From: Misgurnus anguillicaudatus
Lineage: Eukaryota; Chordata; Actinopteri; Cypriniformes; Cobitidae
Assembly: GCF_027580225.2 (NCBI RefSeq)
Contig: NC_073361.2
Location: 20,717,001 to 20,781,000, forward strand
Reading direction: 5' to 3'
Length of the DNA: 64,000 bases
Shown here piece after piece: positions 61,759-64,000 of this stretch. Every line of letters starts with the position of its first letter. Position 1 is the stretch's first letter. The position numbers were made by a program, and so were the translations under genes. Below the pieces are notes generated by a model that saw nothing but the letters and a program-made list of their open reading frames with translations, was not told the DNA's origin and did no database searches.

Positions 61759-62706
61759 GTTGCAAAATTTGGGGATTTTCAAGGCTGGAAACTTTTCATT
61801 TGAATTAGTGGGAATGTATGGGAATAAACTTGGAATTTGAAAAAAAAAATTAGAATTGCCTATAACAGGGAACTTAAATATAAAAAATCTTGGCGCATAA
61901 TTTAGTTGCAATTTCAGTTGATTTTCCCTGCACATTCACATGCACACAGCACACTGTTTACTGAAGGACCATTGAGGCCACACCCCCTGCATGTACTGCA
62001 TTCCTCCATAACATGCACTGAATCCTGCACACAAAATAATGTCAGAATGTCAATTTTTTTTACGTGTATTCATGTAAATTACATAAAAACAGCTTGCCAG
62101 TAAATCAGATCTCTAAATGTAAGCTATCACTATTATAATTGCTATAATAATGTTTATTATACTTTTGTATTGCACAATGAAAGAATTAAAGTTCTACTTC
62201 AATCATTCCAGAAATAGGACATTCAAAAATTACACATCAATTTTTACTCTTAGGAGAAAATCCTCCAAAATGTTCACCGTGTCAGAATTCATTGTCCATT
62301 AAACATATCCTTCTAGATTGTATTACATCTGCCCCTGTAAGAAACCTTTTTTATTCTGTTGATACTATCATAAAGGTTTTTAATCAAGTAAATCCAAACA
62401 TAGTTCTAAGATTTTTAGAGGAAATTAATTTTAAACATCTTTGTAGTCTTTAATTACACTTTATTCTCGCCATGAATATAGCCTTAGAAGGTGGTATGGT
62501 GTTTAAAAGAATTGAAAGAAAGAAAGAAATCAGTCAAGAAATATTTTTGTTTGTATATGATATAGTTTTTATACATTTCCCAAAATTTTCAAATTCCCAT
62601 AAATTCCCTTTAAATTTCCAATTTGGAATATTTTCTAAATTTCCAAGATTAAGTTCCTATGGAAAGTTTCCAGAAGTTTACGGGAAACTATTTGCCCCTT
62701 TGCAAC
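61759..62706. mobile_element. Inverted-repeat element in pan3 intron 3
   Basis: The left end ('gttgcaaaatttggggattt', then 'ggctggaaacttttcat') is mirrored by 'atggaaagtttccagaag' and 'tttgcccctttgcaac' at the right. About 950 bases, AT-rich and non-coding. Confidence 0.6.
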
Positions 62707-62715
62707 CTTAGTCAG

Positions 62716-62840
62716 GGTTCCCACGGGTCCTTGAAATCCATGAAAGTTTGTGAATCTGGGGGAAAAAATTCTATGCCCTGGGAAGTTTTTGAAAAATATA
62801 CATACCTGGATATACAGGTCATTGAAAGTGCTTGAATCTA
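62716..62840. repeat. Short dispersed repeat (GGGTTCCCACGGGTCCTTGAA)
   Basis: Matches the start of a repeat type common in fish introns. It extends to about 62840 ('cattgaaagtgcttgaatc'). Confidence 0.5.
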
Positions 62841-63004
62841 TTTTATGCAAGAAGTTCTCTGGAAAAAAATTCCCTGTGTCGTGTAGGATAATATCATAAA
62901 AATTCTACACTTTTTAAGCACACGTGCTAAACTATTAGCTTTAAATGCTTATATCTTCTGTATACGAATGTTGATTTATACCAAAATGCTTTATTGCATA
63001 GTTC

Positions 63005-63186
63005 AGGGGTGGGCAACTCCTGGTCCTGAGGGCCGGTGTCCCTGCAGAGTTTAGCTCCAACCTTAATCAAACACAGCTGAAAAATCTAATTGAAGTCTTC
63101 AGGACTGTTTGGAAATGACATTCAGGTGTGTTCAATTAAGGTTGAAGCTAAACTCTGCAGGACTGCGGCCCTCGATGCCCACCCCT
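63005..63186. mobile_element. Short TIR element (GGGGTGGGCAACTCC termini)
   Basis: 'ggggtgggcaactcctgg' and 'gatgcccacccct' are inverted. Inner arms 'gcagagtttagctccaacct' and 'ggttgaagctaaactctgca' pair almost perfectly. Confidence 0.8.
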
Positions 63187-63227
63187 GGCATAGTTAGTAG
63201 AAGTGTTTGTTTGACATGTGCAAATGT

Positions 63228-63520
63228 CTGGTGTTACGTATATAACTGCTGTTCCCTGAGAAGAAAACGAGACGCTGCCTCTCCCTTGCCATACTTCCTG
63301 CGTCCCTGTAACGCTGTCTTTGGCAATATTTCAGATAGTGATATACTTCCTGGCTCCCACGTCACCCAGTCTTTGTCGTTATGCCTCACCATTGCTTAAA
63401 TTTGATATACACATTCTGACGCACCCCCAAAGTGTCACCGCAGTGACGCAGCGCTAGTTCCCTCAAAAGGGAACTGTAACAATGTATCTTAAAAGGTAAC
63501 ACGATGTAACCTTTCTCTCA
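63228..63520. repeat. Dispersed repeat (GTTACGTATATAACTGCTGTT...)
   Basis: The left edge 'gttccctgagaagaaaacga' is partly mirrored at the right by 'ttccctcaaaagggaac', bounding about 290 bases. This resembles a dispersed cyprinid repeat type. Confidence 0.55.
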
Positions 63521-64000
63521 CTTGAAATGTGTCCCCACACTTAGTCTTTCAATTTAAGGGGAACAGACGCGCACTAATATTATGTCAGAGTTCCGCTGCT
63601 TGTATTGTTAGTAAACATGCTGCACAGAGTTTTGTACATTTATATCTAAGTGCTTTCTCAGATATTTCAAAGCAATTAATAAAGTAAGTTTGCGCAACTT
63701 AAAATGCTCGCAAAAAGATAGAGGCGGAGAGCAAGCGCTTCAGTTTTATCAGTGAAAGCCTAAAGGTCGCGCTGAACAATGTGGGTTCGTGCTAAAATGT
63801 CTGGTCTGCTGTAAAAAAATTGTGCTCGGTACATCACATGAGATCAATAGGTGGAGAGTAGGCGGCCTTTTGTGGCTGCACCACAAAAGCAATCAATTTA
63901 AATGCGTTTTCGACTACCTGCGAATGTGGTTTAAACATTTTGCACCTGTTTGACACATGTATTCAATCTTTTTTTTTTCTTTCTGTGTTTCTTAACCCTG
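63521..64000. other. Right edge, pan3 intron 3
   Basis: Non-coding, with no pan3 exon recognised before the window ends. Confidence 0.4.

Noticed and set aside
61596..64000. Further pan3 exons near the right edge
   Set aside because: No frame matches the PAN3 segment expected next, and the sequence is filled by repeat elements.

Overview
This window is vertebrate nuclear DNA, and almost certainly teleost. Its genes are split into many short exons with GT-AG introns. Several families of palindromic and inverted-repeat DNA elements of the kind that litter cyprinid genomes recur in it, and the gene order is that of the vertebrate ParaHox neighbourhood (USP12, RPL21, GTF3A, LNX2, POLR1D, PDX1, URAD, FLT3, PAN3). 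The species cannot be fixed from the sequence; a cyprinid-like fish is the best inference.

Layout. The first coding exon of usp12 (minus, 10-57) lies head-to-head with rpl21 (plus, 799-2850), which hosts an H/ACA snoRNA in intron 4. About 8.5 kb of repeat-rich DNA follows. gtf3a, encoding TFIIIA with nine zinc fingers (plus, 11474-13480), is tail-to-tail with lnx2 (minus, 15969-29595), a RING and four-PDZ ubiquitin ligase. lnx2 also has a likely internal alternative first exon at 28591-28667. A polr1d-locus gene (plus, 32817-34034) encodes only the alternative SR/His-rich product and not RPAC2. pdx1 (plus, 36758-39211), urad (minus, 40232-41450), flt3 (minus, 24 exons, 42611-about 57587) and the first three coding exons of pan3 (plus, from 59875, running off the right edge) follow.

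The genes form a conserved syntenic block, not an operon, with roles in ribosome and 5S RNA biology (rpl21, gtf3a, polr1d locus), ubiquitin biology (usp12, lnx2), pancreas and endoderm patterning (pdx1), purine catabolism (urad), haematopoietic signalling (flt3) and mRNA deadenylation (pan3). Relative to tetrapods, rasl11a, mtif3, gsx1 and cdx2 are absent from their expected slots. This fits a ParaHox locus reduced after the teleost genome duplication.

The intergenic DNA and introns are dominated by non-autonomous DNA transposons (foldback and MITE-like), some nested two or three deep, plus 3' ends of LINE elements and microsatellites. Three otherwise intact genes each carry one local anomaly: a one-base phase problem at an rpl21 splice junction, a non-GT donor in lnx2, and no in-frame start codon in flt3 exon 1. 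These may be assembly errors or real variants.
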